The notes under the pieces are model-generated. The model did not search any database, was not told the DNA's origin, and was given only the letters and a program-made list of their open reading frames with translations. Source: Actinomycetota bacterium (GTDB lineage Bacteria; Actinomycetota; Acidimicrobiia; Acidimicrobiales; Microtrichaceae). Taken from it: a stretch of DNA of 64,000 nucleotides. The stretch is from the NCBI GenBank assembly GCA_016703525.1, contig JADJBW010000008.1, positions 124,001-188,000 on the forward strand, in the 5' to 3' direction. A program made the position numbers and the translations under genes. Positions 24,111 through 33,503 of this stretch are shown here, in pieces; the stretch's first letter is position 1; each line of letters starts with the position of its first letter.

Positions 24111-25622
24111 ATGGTCGTTCCGAAAATCTGTGGCATCGAAACCGAGTACGGGATCATCGTGCGCGGCGCGGAGGGCACCAACCCGGTCTCGGCGAGTTCC
24201 ACCCTCGTGAACGCCTACGTGGAATCGCTCGCTCGGTCCGATGCGCCCAGCCAGCCACCGCCGGTGAGGTGGGACTTCGAGGACGAATCGCCGGGCAACG
24301 ATGCGCGCGGTCACGTCACCCGAGCCACCTACGCGCCCGAGGTCGAGACGCATCTGGTCAACGCCGTGCTCGTGAACGGCAGCCGCTACTACGTCGATCA
24401 CGCGCACCCCGAGCTCGCGACGCCCGAGTGCCGCACCGCGCTCGACGTGCTGCGTTACGACCTGGCGGGCGAGCAGATCCTGATCGAGTCGATGGCGCAG
24501 GCGCGTGGGTGGCTCGCGCCCGACCTCGAGATCGTCGTCTACAAGAACAACAGCGACGGCAAGGGCCAGAGCTACGGGTGCCACGAGAACTACCTGCTCG
24601 ACCGGTCGCTTCCGTTCGGGCAACTCGTGACCGCCGCCACCGCGCACTTCGTGAGCCGTGCGATCTATTGCGGCGCAGGCAAGGTGGGCGCGGAGTCGCC
24701 CGGCGGTCGCGCCGACGACGAGTGCTTCCAGATCACCCAGCGCGCCGACTTCTTCGAGGAGCCGGTCGGGCTGGAGACGACGCTTCGGCGGCCGATCGTC
24801 AACACACGCGACGAGCCCCACGCGGACGCGACCCGATTTCGTCGCCTGCACGTGATCATCGGCGACGCCAACATGTCGGAGATCGCGACGTTGCTGAAGG
24901 TCGGGACGACGGCGCTCTGGTTCGCCGCGGTCGAGGCCGGCCGTGCCGACCGCACGTTCACCTTCGCCGATCCGGTGGCGGCCTTTCGTGCGGTGTCGCG
25001 CGACCTGTCGCTTGCCGTGCCGCTGCAGCTCGACGACGGGTCGACCATCACCGCCCTCGACCTGCAGTGGGAGCTGCTGCGGATGTGCACCGAGCACGCC
25101 GAGCTGGACGGGCTCGACGCCGTGGGCGCGGATGTGGGCGACGAGGTGCTGCAGCGATGGGAATACGTGCTGAACACCCTCGAGGCCGACCCGATGCGCC
25201 TGGCCGATCAGGTGGACTGGATTGCGAAGTACCGCCTGGTGAGTGCGTACCGTGACCGACATCATCTCCCGTGGGGCGACGCCCGGCTGCGAGCGATGGA
25301 CCTGCAGTACCACGACCTGCGGCCCGAACGCTCGCTCGCTCGCCGCATCGGGCTGGCCACACGCATCGATCCGGCCGATGTCGCGGCCGCGGTTCGCCGG
25401 CCCCCCGTCGACACGCGGGCCTGGTTCCGCGGGGAGTGCCTGCGCCGGTTCGCCGATCAGATCGTGTCGGCGAACTGGGATTCGTTGGTGTTCGACACGG
25501 GCGCGAAGTCGCTGCAGCGCGTGCCGATGATGGACCCGTCCAAGGGCACGCGGGACCAGGTCGGTGCGCTGCTCGACGGGTGCGCCGACTCGGCCGAACT
25601 CGTCGCAGCACTGCGAGCCTGA
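24111..25622 (+). CDS. dop: Deamidase/depupylase of Pup
   Basis: A 503-residue glutamine-synthetase-fold enzyme. The start VPKICGIETEYGIIVRG and the following Dop-loop region with RWDFEDESPGNDARG identify Dop rather than the Pup ligase PafA, which has a GxENE(Y/F)G motif. YYVDHAHPELATPE and VYKNNSDGKGQSYGCHENY are active-site segments. Dop deamidates Pup-GGQ and removes Pup from targets. Pup here ends in Glu, so depupylation is its expected task. ATG 24111 gives the family-typical N-terminus. Confidence 0.93.
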   Translation: MVVPKICGIETEYGIIVRGAEGTNPVSASSTLVNAYVESLARSDAPSQPPPVRWDFEDESPGNDARGHVTRATYAPEVETHLVNAVLVNGSRYYVDHAHPELATPECRTALDVLRYDLAGEQILIESMAQARGWLAPDLEIVVYKNNSDGKGQSYGCHENYLLDRSLPFGQLVTAATAHFVSRAIYCGAGKVGAESPGGRADDECFQITQRADFFEEPVGLETTLRRPIVNTRDEPHADATRFRRLHVIIGDANMSEIATLLKVGTTALWFAAVEAGRADRTFTFADPVAAFRAVSRDLSLAVPLQLDDGSTITALDLQWELLRMCTEHAELDGLDAVGADVGDEVLQRWEYVLNTLEADPMRLADQVDWIAKYRLVSAYRDRHHLPWGDARLRAMDLQYHDLRPERSLARRIGLATRIDPADVAAAVRRPPVDTRAWFRGECLRRFADQIVSANWDSLVFDTGAKSLQRVPMMDPSKGTRDQVGALLDGCADSAELVAALRA

Positions 25623-25671
25623 ACGCGCCGGCGGCAGGGCGGGAGCGCGCCGGGAAGATCAACCGTCGCGT

Positions 25672-25677
25672 TATGGT
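25672..25677 (+). promoter_or_regulatory. Possible internal -10 box (TATGGT) before pup
   Basis: TATGGT lies 22 nt before the pup ATG, with GGAGGT at 25688-25693. It may give pup, prcB and prcA their own promoter. Confidence 0.3.
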
Positions 25678-25699
25678 TGGCACCCCCGGAGGTCTGACG

Positions 25700-25897
25700 A
25701 TGCCTGAACGTGAACTCAAGCGGAAACCCACGGCCGACCGCCGTGCGGACGAGCAGATCGACGATCTGCCCCAGTCGACCGAGAGCGGCACCCGCATCAA
25801 GGCCGAGCTCGACGACCTGCTCGACGAGATCGACGACGTGCTCGAAACCAACGCCGAGGATTTCGTGAAGTCGTACGTGCAAAAGGGCGGTGAGTAG
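25700..25897 (+). CDS. pup: Prokaryotic ubiquitin-like protein Pup
   Basis: A 65-residue disordered tagging protein. The helix-forming part LDEIDDVLETNAEDFVKSYV binds the Mpa coiled coil, and the end is QKGGE. A C-terminal Glu means no deamidation is needed before ligation to substrate lysines. Excellent GGAGGT ribosome-binding site 6 nt upstream. It lies between dop and prcB as in other actinobacteria. Confidence 0.95.
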   Translation: MPERELKRKPTADRRADEQIDDLPQSTESGTRIKAELDDLLDEIDDVLETNAEDFVKSYVQKGGE

Positions 25898-25902
25898 GCC
25901 AG

Positions 25903-26712
25903 ATGCTGCCCTTCTTCTCGGTCGATACCGATCCGGGTCCCGATTTCGCGGGCCTGGTTCGCCGCGTCGGACTGCAGCCTCCGGATCCGACGTCGCACGA
26001 CGGCTCCGCGGCGATCACCCACGGCACCACGTGCGTGGCGGTGCGTTATGTCGACGGCGTCGTGATGGCGGGCGACCGCCGTGCGACGTCGGGCAACTGG
26101 ATCAGCCACCGATCGATCGAGAAGGTGTTCCCGGCCGATCGGCACTCGGGCGTCGCCATCGCCGGAGCAGCCGGCCCGGCGGTCGACATGGTGCGTCTGT
26201 TCCAGCTGCAGCTGGAACACTACGAGAAGGTCGAGGGGACGCCGCTCAGCATCGAGGGTAAGGCCAACCAGCTCAGCCAGATGCTGCGCAACCACCTCCC
26301 GGCCGCCATGGCAGGCATGGCCGTCGTGCCGATCTTCGCCGGGTACGACCGGGCTCGACGCGTCGGGCGGCTGTTCCAGTTCGACATCACGGGAGGGCGG
26401 TACGAGGAGTCCGACTACGCCTCGACCGGCTCCGGGTCGCTGCACGCGTCGACCGTGATCAAGCTCGGCTTTCGGACCGACCTGAGCCGCGACGAAGCGA
26501 TCGACCTGGTGCTCCACGGTCTGTGGCAGGCGGCCGACGAGGACTCCGCGACCGGCGGGCCCGACCTGGTGCGCAAGATCTTCCCGATCGTCGCGACCAT
26601 CACCGGCGACGGGTTCGAACGCCTCGCCGACGCCGATCTCGAGACACGCAGCCGGGCGCTGATCGACGGGCTCCGCGTCGCGACGGCTCCCCAGGAGCGC
26701 GACGCTCGATGA
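25903..26712 (+). CDS. prcB: Proteasome beta subunit
   Basis: A 269-residue precursor. The propeptide ends at Gly41 and the mature protein starts TTCVAVRY with Thr42 as the N-terminal nucleophile. Asp17 (AGDRRA) and Lys33 (IEK) of the mature numbering are in place, so the catalytic triad is complete. It forms the inner rings of the 20S particle. It begins 5 nt after pup. Confidence 0.95.
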   Translation: MLPFFSVDTDPGPDFAGLVRRVGLQPPDPTSHDGSAAITHGTTCVAVRYVDGVVMAGDRRATSGNWISHRSIEKVFPADRHSGVAIAGAAGPAVDMVRLFQLQLEHYEKVEGTPLSIEGKANQLSQMLRNHLPAAMAGMAVVPIFAGYDRARRVGRLFQFDITGGRYEESDYASTGSGSLHASTVIKLGFRTDLSRDEAIDLVLHGLWQAADEDSATGGPDLVRKIFPIVATITGDGFERLADADLETRSRALIDGLRVATAPQERDAR

Positions 26713-26764
26713 GCATCTCGACCCTGCGCCACCCGGCCACCCACCCCGACGAGAGGACTGCTCG

Positions 26765-27442
26765 ATGAGCATGCCGTTCTATGTGGCGCCCGAGCAGATG
26801 ATGAAGGACCGGGCGGACTACGCCCGGAAGGGCATCGCTCGCGGGCGGTCGCTCGTAGGTGCCGCTGCATCCGATGGCATCGTGTTGTGCGCGGAGAACC
26901 CGAGCCGGCTGCTCCGCAAGGTCTCCGAGATCTACGACCGCATCGCGTTCGCGGGGGTCGGCAAATACAACGAGTTCGACCAACTCCGCATCGCCGGCGT
27001 GCGCCACGCCGACCTGAAGGGCTACTCGTTCAGCCGCGAAGACGTCGACTCGCGCAGCCTCGCCAACCAATACGCGCAGATGCTCGGACAGATCTTCACC
27101 CACGAGATGAAGCCGATGGAGGTGGAGATCCTGCTGGCCGAGGTCGGCCATGACAGCGACGGCGACCAGCTCTTCCACATCCAGTACGACGGCACGCTGG
27201 TCGACGAGCCCGGCTTCACGGTCCTCGGCGGCGACGCCGAGCCGATTCGCCAGCGGATGAGCGAGTCGTGGGCCGAGGGGGCCGACACGACGGCGGTGCT
27301 CCGCTCGGCGGTGGCCGCCCTCGCTGGCCCGGACCGTACGCTCACGCCCGCGGAACTCGAAGTCGCGTTCCTCGAACGCGGAGGTCCGCGCCGCACGTTC
27401 CGTCGCCTCGACGACGCGGAACTCGCCGAGTTGCTGGGGTAG
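26765..27442 (+). CDS. prcA: Proteasome alpha subunit
   Basis: A 225-residue outer-ring subunit. The N-terminal gating region is MSMPFYVAPEQMMKDRADYARKG minus no residues of the family pattern; the interior KVSEIYDRIAFAGVGKYNEF is typical. No N-terminal Thr nucleophile, as expected. A 52-nt gap from prcB holds GAGAGGA before the ATG. The C-terminus ends soon after an Arg-rich segment (GGPRRTFRRL). Confidence 0.94.
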   Translation: MSMPFYVAPEQMMKDRADYARKGIARGRSLVGAAASDGIVLCAENPSRLLRKVSEIYDRIAFAGVGKYNEFDQLRIAGVRHADLKGYSFSREDVDSRSLANQYAQMLGQIFTHEMKPMEVEILLAEVGHDSDGDQLFHIQYDGTLVDEPGFTVLGGDAEPIRQRMSESWAEGADTTAVLRSAVAALAGPDRTLTPAELEVAFLERGGPRRTFRRLDDAELAELLG

Positions 27443-27446
27443 CCCG

Positions 27447-28502
27447 GTGCCGTCGTTCCGTCGGGCGCGGGTCGTCGAGGAGATCTCGCAGCGGCCGGGC
27501 CTCCAACGGGTCCGGGTCGAAACCGAGCCCGACGGCGCGGCGGGCCGAGCCTACGTGCTGACCGAGCTCACCGGACCGGTTGCGGCCGGGGACCGCGTGG
27601 TCTGCAACACCACCGCCGTCGAACTCGGGTTGGGAACCGGCGGTTGGCACGTGGTGCATTGGAATCTCGACGCCCCTGCCTTCGAACGCCCGGGTCCCGA
27701 TCACATCATGAAGCTGCGGTACACGAGCCTGCAGTTCGACGCCGGAACGAGCGAGCTCGAGTACGGCGACCTGCCTCGCACCCTCGACGGCGTCCCCATC
27801 ATCGTGTGCCAACTGCACAGCCAGGTCGGGGTGATCGCGGCGGTGCTGGGGGAGCTCTGCCCCGACGCCCGGGTCGCCTATGTCATGACCGACGGGGCGG
27901 CGCTCCCGCTGGTGCTCAGCGATCTGGTCGACGACCTCTGCCGCTCGGGCCTGATCGATGTCACCATCACCGCCGGGCACGCGTTCGGCGGCGATCTCGA
28001 AGCCGTCAACGTGGCCTCCGCGTTGACCCTTGCGGTGCACCAGGCTCACGCCGACCTCGTGATCGTGGGGATGGGGCCCGGAGTCGTGGGCACGGGCACC
28101 GCGCTCGGCACGACGGCGATCGAGGTCGCGCCGATCCTCGACCTGGCCGCGACGCTGGGCGGTACGGCGATCTGGGCGATCCGAGCGTCGGAGGGCGACG
28201 GCCGATCGCGCCACGCCGGAATCAGTCACCACTCCGAGACGGTCGCAGCGCTGCTGCGCAGCCAGCCGCTCGTCGCGCCCGTTCCCCCCGAGGTCGCGGC
28301 CTTGCCGCACGTGCGGGTCGCCGCGGAGGTGTGGGAGGACGCGCGACCGTTCGATGTTGCGGCGGTGCTCGAACGGGCTGGCCTGCGCATCACCACCATG
28401 GGGCGCGACGTGCACGCGGATCGGCTCTTCTTCGACGCGTGCGCCGCCGCCGCCTCGGTCGCCGCCCGGTCCCTGCGCATGCGGCCCGGCACGACGCCAT
28501 AG
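27447..28502 (+). CDS. DUF3866 family protein
   Basis: A 351-residue protein of unknown function. The N-terminus looks like a small beta-barrel (about 15-65) with VVCNTTAVELGLGTGGWHVV. The rest has HSQVGVIAAVLGE, YVMTDGAALPLVLS, ITAGHAFGGDLEAVNV and VGMGPGVVGTGT, Gly-rich loops suggesting a nucleotide- or phosphate-binding fold. GTG start 4 nt after prcA. It occupies the slot between prcA and pafB where pafA often lies, so a link to pupylation or proteasome control is possible but unproven. Confidence 0.8.
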   Translation: MPSFRRARVVEEISQRPGLQRVRVETEPDGAAGRAYVLTELTGPVAAGDRVVCNTTAVELGLGTGGWHVVHWNLDAPAFERPGPDHIMKLRYTSLQFDAGTSELEYGDLPRTLDGVPIIVCQLHSQVGVIAAVLGELCPDARVAYVMTDGAALPLVLSDLVDDLCRSGLIDVTITAGHAFGGDLEAVNVASALTLAVHQAHADLVIVGMGPGVVGTGTALGTTAIEVAPILDLAATLGGTAIWAIRASEGDGRSRHAGISHHSETVAALLRSQPLVAPVPPEVAALPHVRVAAEVWEDARPFDVAAVLERAGLRITTMGRDVHADRLFFDACAAAASVAARSLRMRPGTTP

Positions 28503-28505
28503 CAT
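28500..28505 (+). promoter_or_regulatory. -10 box (TAGCAT) for pafBC
   Basis: TAGCAT overlaps the end of the DUF3866 gene and stands 7 nt before the pafB ATG: leaderless spacing. Confidence 0.4.
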
Positions 28506-28512
28506 CGCCTCG

Positions 28513-29445
28513 ATGTCGAAGCTCGAGCGGCTCCTCAACCTCACCGCGCTCCTGCTGGAGACGCGTCGCCCGATCCCGGTCGAGGAGATCGGCCGCACGA
28601 TCGAGGGCTACGCAGCGGACCCGGTCGCGTTCCGGCGGGCCTTCGAACGCGACAAGGACGACCTGCGTGAGCTGGGCATTCCGGTGGAGGTCACCCCGAT
28701 CGACCCCGGCGATCCCTCCACCGTCGGCTACCGAATCCCCAACGATCGCTACTACCTGCCCGACCTCGCGCTCGATCCGGGGGAACTCGCCGCCTTGACC
28801 CTTGCCGTGAGCCTCGTGCGCACGGGCGGGGCGGTCGACGTGGACACCTTCCGCAAGCTCGGTGGCGCGCCCGCGGCGGTGGAAGGCGGCGACCTGCCGG
28901 TGGAGGCGGAGCTGCCCGCCCCCGAGGCGCTCACAGCGCTGTTCGGTGCGCTCAACGATCGGTGCGTCGTCGAGTTCTCGTACCGCGGCGAAGTCCGCCG
29001 GGTGGAACCTCGCCGCCTCGACTACAAGGGCGGGCGCTGGTACCTGTCGGCCGACGACCTCGACCGCCAGGCGGCCAGGACGTTCCGGCTCGACCGTTTC
29101 GACGGCCCCGTCACCGCCGGACCCCCCGGGGGCTTCGAGCCGACCGACGACGAGGCCGGCCTTCGCCTCGAGCCATGGCGCTTCGGCGACGCGGCCGCGG
29201 TCGACGTGGAGGTCCGCATCGACCCGGCGCACGTTGCGGTGGCCGAACGGCTCGTCGGAACGGCAACCGCGCAGCGGCGAGAGGCGGACGGGTCGCTGGT
29301 GGTCACACTCGCCGTGACCGACGAGGGCGCGTTGGCCGACTTCGTGCTCGGCCTGCTCGACCACGCCGAGATCTTGAGCCCGATCGATGTTCGTGACCGG
29401 TTCGTCGCCCGACTCGAGGCGCTCGCGCACGGGGCGCCGGCGTGA
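28513..29445 (+). CDS. pafB: WYL-domain regulator PafB
   Basis: A 310-residue transcription regulator. The N-terminal winged helix (KLERLLNLTALLLETRRPIPVEEIG minus the last residues of the helix pair) is followed by the WYL domain with VEFSYRGE, RRLDYKGGRWYLSAD and FRLDRF. With PafC it forms the activator of the LexA-independent DNA-damage response in mycobacteria. Its TGA overlaps the GTG of pafC. Leaderless-type start. Confidence 0.88.
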   Translation: MSKLERLLNLTALLLETRRPIPVEEIGRTIEGYAADPVAFRRAFERDKDDLRELGIPVEVTPIDPGDPSTVGYRIPNDRYYLPDLALDPGELAALTLAVSLVRTGGAVDVDTFRKLGGAPAAVEGGDLPVEAELPAPEALTALFGALNDRCVVEFSYRGEVRRVEPRRLDYKGGRWYLSADDLDRQAARTFRLDRFDGPVTAGPPGGFEPTDDEAGLRLEPWRFGDAAAVDVEVRIDPAHVAVAERLVGTATAQRREADGSLVVTLAVTDEGALADFVLGLLDHAEILSPIDVRDRFVARLEALAHGAPA

Positions 29446-30423
29446 GCCCGCGCGTGACCGCGGCGGACCGGCTGCGGCGCATCGTCACGATCCTGCCGTG
29501 GATCGCGCATCGCGACGGGCCGACCATCGATGAGATCTGTGAGCGATTCGTGGTGGATCGCAACGACCTCCTTGCCGACCTCGACGTTGCGTTCCTGATC
29601 GGTGTGCCGCCGTACACGCCCGATCAGCTGATCGACGTGATCGTCGAGGACGACCGGGTGTGGGTGAAGCTCGGCGAGTACTTCACGCGGCCGCTCACGC
29701 TCAGCGCGACCGAGGCGCTCGGGCTGTTGAGCGCAGCGTCGATCGCCGCCGCGTTCGAGCGGGCCGAAGCCGATGATCCGCTCACCTCGGCGATGGCCAA
29801 GCTGCGCGGCGCGCTGGGACTGGCCAGCGAAGACGCGCTTCGCGGTGTCCCTCGGCAGCGGAACCGAGCATCTGGCTGCGCTGCGCGACGCACTCGAACC
29901 GAGACGGCTCGTGGAGATCGACTACTACTCCCACGGCCGCGACGAGCAGCGGCGACGGGTGATCGAGCCGCTTCGCCTGTGGGCGGCCCAGGGCCAGTGG
30001 TACGTCGACGCGTGGTGCCGTGCCGCCGAGGCGCGGCGCCGCTTCCGCGTCGACCGCATCGTCTCGGCCACGGTGCTCGACGAGCTGGCACCGACGCGCA
30101 CGCTCGACCCGCCCGCGAGCGGCGCCGTGTTCAACGCCGCGGGCGCCGAGTCGTCCATCGTGTTCGAACTTGCGGACGACGACCGATGGCTCCTGGACTC
30201 CACCCCGCTCGAATCGATCGATCCGCTCGACCACGGCCGGGTACGGGTGAAGGTGGCGATCGGCGGCCGGGCGTTTCTCGAACGGCTGCTCCTGCGGCTC
30301 GGCGACCGCGCGACGATCCTGACGTTCGACTCGCCCGAGGGCACCGGAGCGAACGCCGCTGCCGCGGTGCGGTCGGCGGCGGCGCGCCGGGTGCTCCAGT
30401 GCTACGCGACTCCGAAGCGTTGA
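29442..30423 (+). CDS. pafC: WYL-domain regulator PafC, one frameshift
   Basis: A 326-residue partner of PafB after frame correction. The first part has the helix-turn-helix and LTLSATEALGLLSAAS. The WYL part has VEIDYYSHGRDEQRRR, PLRLWAAQGQWYVDAWC and FRVDRI. The frame changes near 29835-29842: removing one C from GCGCTTC gives SEDAFAVSLGSG. GTG start overlaps the pafB stop. Both domains are conserved, so decay is unlikely. Confidence 0.8.
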
Positions 30424-30447
30424 CGCAGCACCGGGGTAGGCCGAACG

Positions 30448-30486
30448 GCGGCCGGGGCTGGGCAATTGGCGGCGACCCCCGGCCGC
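30448..30486 (+). terminator. Inverted repeat after pafC
   Basis: A 10-bp stem, GCGGCCGGGG paired with CCCCGGCCGC, with 19 nt between. It lies in the 85-bp gap between pafC and the signal peptidase gene and probably ends the proteasome/paf transcript. No U-tract. Confidence 0.5.
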
Positions 30487-30508
30487 AAGCGCATCGCCGT
30501 TAGGCTGG

Positions 30509-32009
30509 ATGGTCGTGGCATCGGCGAACCAACAGCCCGGAGCGGACGAGCTCGACGACGTCGGCCGCTCGCTCGCGCTGTCACTGCTCGGCGAGGCCGA
30601 CGGGTCCGGTCTCCGGGCCCGACGCCGCGCTGCGCGTGCCGCGCAACGCGAGGCGGTATCGGCACCAGCCGAGCCTGATGTGGCGCCGACCGATGCCGCG
30701 CCGGTGCGACGTAGGCGAGTGGTCACGACCGGCGCCACTCCGCCGACGGCACCGTCACCCCCCCCCGCCGACGGCACCGGTGTCGACGCCCACGCCCACG
30801 CCCACGGCAACTCAAGGGCCGGGCGTCACCGACCGGCCCGCCGATGCATCTCCGCCCTCGCCCTCGCCACCGCCCGCGGCGGCGAGCGCGGCCGCTCCCG
30901 CGGTGATGCCGGCGGTCGCGCCCGTGCGCCCGCACCCCGAACCTTCGCGTCGCCTGCCGTCGCTGGCCGCGGCCCGGGGGCCCAACCCCAACGCACTCGA
31001 CGGCCTGCCATGGGTCGAGGACCCGGCGGGTGTGGCGCCCCGCGCCGGCCGACCGCAGGTGCGGCCGACCGAGGTACAGCGGGAGAGTCCGCGCCCCAAC
31101 GTGGAGCGGCCCGATCCAGCAGAGCTGCACTCCGGCCGACCGGGCATCCCGTCGAACCCGCAGCGCGTCGACGATGCGCCCGGTGCTGCGGCGCCTGACG
31201 CCGCCATGGTGATCGACGCCGCCGTGGTGGCACCGCACCCGGGCGGCGGGCCGACGGCTCGCCGCCGCCCCCGCCTGCCGGCGCGACGAAGGGCCGCGGC
31301 CCCACACGTCGAAGCAGCGCCTCCGTCGGGTCGCTTCGCCGAGTCCGGCGCAGCGACAGTCGCCGAGCCGCGGGCTCGTCGACCACGCGAGCCGATCGAT
31401 GTCGGCCGTGTGGCCGAACCATCCGTCGAGGCTTCGGCCGACGAGGATGACGACGACGGCAAGCGGCGGTCGTTCCTGCTTGAGCTCGGCCTGGTGTTCC
31501 TCTGTGCGATGGTCGTGGCCCTGCTCATCCGCGCCTTCGCACTCCAGACCTTCTCGATCCCGTCGGAATCGATGGTGCCGACCCTGCAAGTCGGCGACAG
31601 GGTGCTCGTCAACAAGCTTGCCTACACGATGGGCGGCGGCATCGAGCGCGGCGACGTCATCGTTTTCGCCCGCCCGAAGAACGACGTATCCGAGGATCCC
31701 AACGCGCCCGATGACCTCATCAAGCGAGTGATCGCGCTGCCGGGCGAGGTGGTAGAGGCCCGCGGGGGGATCGTGTACGTCGACGGGAAGCCACTCGACG
31801 AGCAGGGCGACGACGGTTACCTGCCTTCGGACATCGTGACGAACAACGTGCCGATGCCCGTGACGGTGCCACCCGGTCAGGTCTTCGTGATGGGTGACAA
31901 TCGTGAACGGTCGCGGGACAGTAGGTTCTTCGGTGCTATCGCCGAAGACAGCGTCGTGGGTCGTGCCGTAGCGGTCGTGTACCCCTTCTCGAGAGCAGGC
32001 AGCCTGTGA
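30509..32009 (+). CDS. lepB: Signal peptidase I with long disordered cytoplasmic extension, frameshift at a C9 tract
   Basis: A 499-residue type I signal peptidase if one C is removed from the run of nine at 30758-30766. About 310 N-terminal residues are Pro/Ala/Arg-rich and look disordered. One TM segment (LGLVFLCAMVVALLIRAFAL) anchors the enzyme. The catalytic Ser is in IPSESMVPT and the Lys in IKRVIALPGE; the GDNRERSRDSR box is intact. A TAGGCT box at 30501-30506 favours the GTG at 30515 over the ATG at 30509. Its stop overlaps the start of a second signal peptidase. The C9 run could be an error or a slippage switch. Confidence 0.78.
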
Positions 32010-32603
32010 CCACCACTGACCCAGCGCAGGAGAGCCTGGACGAGTTGCAGCCAGGCAACGATCCGGCTTCCGCCGCCGATTCCGCTCCACCGAGTCAGCT
32101 GCGGGTGGGTGGTGACGATCGCGATCGCTGCGGTACTCACGGTGCTGCTGAAGTCCTTCCTGCTGCAGGCGTACTCAATTCCGTCCGAGTCGATGGTGCC
32201 GACCCTCAAGATCGGCGACCGCGTGCTGGTCTTCCGCCTGGATCGCGACCCGTCGCGCGGCGACATCGTGGTGTTCGACCGCCCTCCGAACGACCCCAAG
32301 ACCAACGAGTCCGACCCTGACGTGTTGATCAAGCGCGTGATCGGCCTCCCCGGCGAGACGATCGACGTCGTCGACGGCCGGGTGCGCGTGGACGGTACCG
32401 CCCTCGACGAGGACTACCTGCCGGCCGGCACGACCACGGTGCTCAGCGAACCGATCACGGTTCCCAAGGGGAAGATCCTGGTGATGGGCGACAACCGCCT
32501 CCGATCGCTCGACGGCCGATCGTTCGGACCGATCGACAAGGATCTGATCGTCGGTCGAGCGATCGTTCGGATCTGGCCGTTCTCCCGCATCGGCGGTATC
32601 TAG
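32006..32603 (+). CDS. Second signal peptidase I, one frameshift
   Basis: A 198-residue type I signal peptidase after removing one G from GGG at 32103-32105, which gives QLRWVVTIAIAAVLTVLL. One TM segment precedes the catalytic IPSESMVPT (Ser) and IKRVIGLPGE (Lys); GDNRLRSLDGR follows. GTG start overlaps the stop of the first peptidase (GTGA). Its short N-terminus contrasts with the partner, suggesting different regulation or location. Confidence 0.82.
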
Positions 32604-32618
32604 ACCGCACCATGCCCA

Positions 32619-33326
32619 CTACACGTAGGGGGCTGCCGATTCGGTGAGACGGTCGACGTGGTTGCTGTAGACCCCGTCGAGCCCCATGTGCAACAGCCGC
32701 TCGATCAGCCGGTCGAACTGCGCATCCCATCCCAACGCGAAGCGTCCGAAGCGATGGAACACGGCGACATTGCCGCCCGTCCACTCGCTCTGGTGCAGGT
32801 TGACGGCGTCGATGCCCGCAGCGCGGAGCTGTGCGGCCCGGCGCTCGGGACCGCGCTCCATCGACCTGAGCCGGGTGGAGTCGACCAGTCGCACGTCGTG
32901 TGCCCGGTCACGCCACTCGGCCAATGCCGTCCACTCGTGGAAGCAGAGCCAGAGGCGCGCTGCAGCCCCGACCCGCCGGGCGCTGAGGAGGACCGCGTCG
33001 AGTGCCTCCGGGTCCTTGAGGTCGAGCGACAGGTGCACATCGGCGCCGATCAGGTCGTAGAGCTGATCGAGCGTCGGGATGTGGTCGGGCAGTTCGTCGC
33101 GGCGGCACGCCGAGATCGGACGCTTGCGCAGTGTGCCAATGGTGCCGTCGTGATCGAGCACGGCGACGCCGTCGGACGTGATCCACACGTCGCTTTCGAT
33201 ACCGGTGGCGCCCAGTTCGATCGCTCGGCCGAAGGCGGCGAGCGTGTTCTCTCGTTCGTGTGCGCTCGCTCCGCGATGGGCGAAGAGGATCGGTGGGGCG
33301 TGGAGGGGCTGCTGGCGGACCGTCAC
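32619..33326 (-). CDS. Glycerophosphodiester phosphodiesterase
   Basis: A 235-residue GDPD TIM-barrel enzyme. FAHRGASAHERENTLAAF holds the catalytic His and the Arg/Glu; GIESDVWITSDGVAVLDHD gives the metal-binding Glu/Asp and second His. The length is normal for a cytoplasmic GDPD and no signal peptide is seen. It hydrolyses glycerophosphodiesters to glycerol-3-phosphate and alcohol. Convergent with the signal peptidase genes (15-nt gap). Confidence 0.9.
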   Translation of the reverse strand: MTVRQQPLHAPPILFAHRGASAHERENTLAAFGRAIELGATGIESDVWITSDGVAVLDHDGTIGTLRKRPISACRRDELPDHIPTLDQLYDLIGADVHLSLDLKDPEALDAVLLSARRVGAAARLWLCFHEWTALAEWRDRAHDVRLVDSTRLRSMERGPERRAAQLRAAGIDAVNLHQSEWTGGNVAVFHRFGRFALGWDAQFDRLIERLLHMGLDGVYSNHVDRLTESAAPYV

Positions 33327-33503
33327 ACGCAGAGTCTGGTCGACGGATGGGGCCGTGGAGCCGCTCGGGGCGGCCGCTGGCGGCGGAATGGGTCGTATCG
33401 CCCAGAAACCACCACACCACGTGACTCATCCGCCACAATTGGTCAACTCCCTCCGGCGGGATGCCGACAACAAAGTCACGCCATTCGGAACGGAGGACTT
33501 CTC

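Noticed and set aside
24111..25622. Could this gene be the Pup ligase pafA rather than dop?
   Set aside because: GIETEYG and the RWDFEDESPGNDARG loop region are Dop features.
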